A stretch of DNA of 64,000 bases, taken from assembly GCF_014831675.1 (NCBI RefSeq), contig NZ_VJXY01000015.1, forward strand, positions 1 to 64,000. The letters run 5' to 3'. The DNA comes from Komarekiella delphini-convector SJRDD-AB1 (GTDB taxonomy: Bacteria > Cyanobacteriota > Cyanobacteriia > Cyanobacteriales > Nostocaceae). Made by a program: the position numbers and the translations under genes. Under the pieces are notes generated by a model. The model was not told the origin of the DNA, did not search any database, and saw only the letters and a program-made list of their open reading frames with translations. This document shows, piece after piece, positions 62,362 through 64,000 of the stretch (positions are counted from its first letter, which is position 1; every line of letters begins with the position of its first letter).

Positions 62362-64000
62362 TTATCCTAAACCGAATAGTTTGGCGATCGCAGGCAATAA
62401 ATTATTAGTCGATTCAACTAATGTGGCAACAGCAGGTAAACCAGAAAATATCCCTTTCAACATGGTGATTGCATTTTTTGCAGTCTTCTGATTAGTAGAT
62501 TCTTGAGGATTTGTACCTGCTTCTGCTAAAGCTTTTACCTGTAACAATGCATCAGCTTTGTCTGTTTCTGGCAAATCTGAAGACTGGGAAATAGCCTCTT
62601 GCAACTGCGTTAATAGTTCTTTAATTCCTGGTTCATCTGCTTCTGGTGAATCAGGTAACTGATTGAGCGCAATATTTACATTACCGCTGATGGTTCCTAG
62701 ATTAGCAACAGAACCACTTCCAGCGATACCGCTGACGTTACTGCTGCCTTGAATATTGATGCCGCTGATATCAGACACTTTGGTATCTCCTTGTGTATAA
62801 AATTTAGGCTGCTGGAGTGCAGTTGTGATCATATTTTCTAAATTACGAATGCGATCGCTTTTTTCTACAAGTAATAATTGCTGACTCTGGGATAAAACTT
62901 TGAGTTGATTATAGTCATCAAAATATTCTGCACTCAGTTGAGATTTATCGCTACCTGCTGCGGTTTTGGCTCTGAGCAAGATTTTATCTTCGCCGCGTTT
63001 CTCCATCGCTACGATTTCTAACTGAGCTTCGGGATGGTTTTCGGCGAGGTTTTTGAAGGCGATCGCCATAGCGCGGGGGTCAACGCCTTGATTGTGGTAA
63101 AGGTCGAGGGTATCAAAAATTGGCTGGATGAAGTCGGCAAAATCCCCGTCTGCAAATACCTCTTGTTTATTATCAGGTTTGCGGAGAGGGTCGGGGTTTT
63201 CTTTGGTGGGTAAGCGCATGAAGACATACTCACACCTCACCCCATGCAACTTAGTTTCCCTCGTAATGCCCCAATCTTCAATGTAAGCTCCAGTGAGAGT
63301 TGCACCTGTTAAATCGGTTGCATATAGCTGCGTTTGTTTGAGTTTTGCTCTTGACAAATCGGCATCTTGCAAATTAGCTTCACTGAGGTCAGCGCCGATA
63401 AAGCTGGTATCTGCTAAGTTAGCTTTTTGTAAGTTCAGACCTCGCAGATTTTGACGGTCAAAGTTATTATCCTGTCCCTGTCCTGTAGTTAGTAGTTGAC
63501 GTACTTGTGAATTTTGAAGATAAGTTAAACCAGGACGAATAAGATCAAGCATTTTCGCTTGATACCAAAGGGTAAGAATAAGAATAGCGTTTCGGAAATT
63601 TGTACTTTTGAGCGTAGCTTGAGTAAAATCAGCACTGGTCAAATTAGCACCACGAAAACTAGTACCTCCTGTTGCAGCAAAGTTGACAGCGAAATTACGA
63701 ACAAAGGAATATTGTTCGTCGCCTTCCACAGCTTGCCAACCTATATAAAAGCTAAGTAATGCTCCGGTTACAGTTACGGCTACAGTTCCGATTACTGCTG
63801 CAGCTGCGGTTACAACTTCGGCTGTGGTTATGACCCCGGCTACAGTTACGGCTACAGTTCCGATTACTGCTACAGCTGCGGTTATGACTCCGGCTGCGGC
63901 TATGGCTATGGCTGTGGCTATGGCTCCGACTATGGTTGCGGCTACGGCTATGACTCCGGCTATGACTATGCCTACAGCTATGGCTCCAACTATAGTTATG
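62362..64000 (-). CDS. Pentapeptide-repeat protein with long A/V/I/G/T-repeat membrane region (N-terminus beyond window)
   Basis: The reading frame enters from the right edge and runs to 62362, so the start is not in the window. From 64000 to about 63745 it encodes some 85 residues made almost only of Ala, Val, Ile, Gly and Thr (for example AVIGTVAVTVAGVITA), likely several membrane helices. Next come pentapeptide repeats (GTSFRGANLTSADFTQATLK; LRGLNLQKANLADTSF to GATLTGAYI), a soluble domain, a coiled region and a C-terminus ending in LLPAIAKLFGLG. Pentapeptide helices mediate contacts; function unknown. Confidence 0.8.
   Translation of the reverse strand, partial: ITIVGAIAVGIVIAGVIAVAATIVGAIATAIAIAAAGVITAAVAVIGTVAVTVAGVITTAEVVTAAAAVIGTVAVTVTGALLSFYIGWQAVEGDEQYSFVRNFAVNFAATGGTSFRGANLTSADFTQATLKSTNFRNAILILTLWYQAKMLDLIRPGLTYLQNSQVRQLLTTGQGQDNNFDRQNLRGLNLQKANLADTSFIGADLSEANLQDADLSRAKLKQTQLYATDLTGATLTGAYIEDWGITRETKLHGVRCEYVFMRLPTKENPDPLRKPDNKQEVFADGDFADFIQPIFDTLDLYHNQGVDPRAMAIAFKNLAENHPEAQLEIVAMEKRGEDKILLRAKTAAGSDKSQLSAEYFDDYNQLKVLSQSQQLLLVEKSDRIRNLENMITTALQQPKFYTQGDTKVSDISGINIQGSSNVSGIAGSGSVANLGTISGNVNIALNQLPDSPEADEPGIKELLTQLQEAISQSSDLPETDKADALLQVKALAEAGTNPQESTNQKTAKNAITMLKGIFSGLPAVATLVESTNNLLPAIAKLFGLG

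Overview
The window comes from a filamentous (Nostocales-type) cyanobacterium. It carries photosynthesis-related genes (psbY, cp12), a cyanobacterial pilMNOQ cluster without pilP, several proteins known mainly from cyanobacteria (DUF3177, DUF3285, a TIGR02652-like protein), very frequent HIP1 octamers (GCGATCGC), and the heptamer tandem repeats typical of Nostocales. I see no rRNA, tRNA, CRISPR array or intact transposase gene. Much of the intergenic DNA consists of dispersed hairpin repeats and decayed genes.

Layout. 0-5 kb: a collapsed restriction-modification gene, a secreted phosphatase whose 3' end is duplicated beyond a cytochrome b561-like gene, and a Uma2 nuclease. 5-11 kb: sdhA, a desaturase/SugE/SET-domain operon, and a manganese-riboswitch-controlled GDT1-family exporter. 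11-20 kb: a TPR protein, a DUF39 protein, cydAB, guaA and cbiD. 20-28 kb: an AhpD-like/HxlR divergent pair, a decayed toxin-antitoxin pair, cp12, a FIST sensor, a phosphoesterase, trmB and a phytol-kinase-like gene. 28-34 kb: a striking 21-bp tandem hairpin array, a flavoprotein without its redox cysteines, cobD, HU, a second Uma2, and remnants. 34-45 kb: pilMNOQ, an orphan sugar-binding lipoprotein, folC, psbY, a gamma-carbonic-anhydrase-like protein and a VOC protein. 45-54 kb: an M16 protease carrying an in-frame heptamer repeat, pstCAB without pstS, a transposase fragment, a cupredoxin and map. 54-64 kb: an FG-GAP protein, a 362-bp MITE, an MBL-fold protein lacking the canonical metal motif, trpG/pabA, rpsU, dgkA, ybeY, a DUF3285 protein, prfB, a prfB paralogue, and a pentapeptide-repeat protein that runs off the end.

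The most interesting locus is 59815-62323. A normal prfB (RF2), with its programmed +1 frameshift, is preceded on the same strand by a full-length RF2 paralogue. That paralogue has lost both the peptidyl-hydrolysis motif (GGQ) and the stop-codon recognition motif (SPF), yet keeps the CTT-TGA-C frameshift site and an open frame throughout. It looks like an RF2-derived non-termination factor whose synthesis would respond to RF2 shortage. Other main leads are the covarying 21-nt tandem hairpin array (28531-28760), a three-copy palindromic repeat family with one copy inside the pil operon, a candidate structured RNA near cp12, and repeat invasions of coding sequence in folC and the M16 protease.
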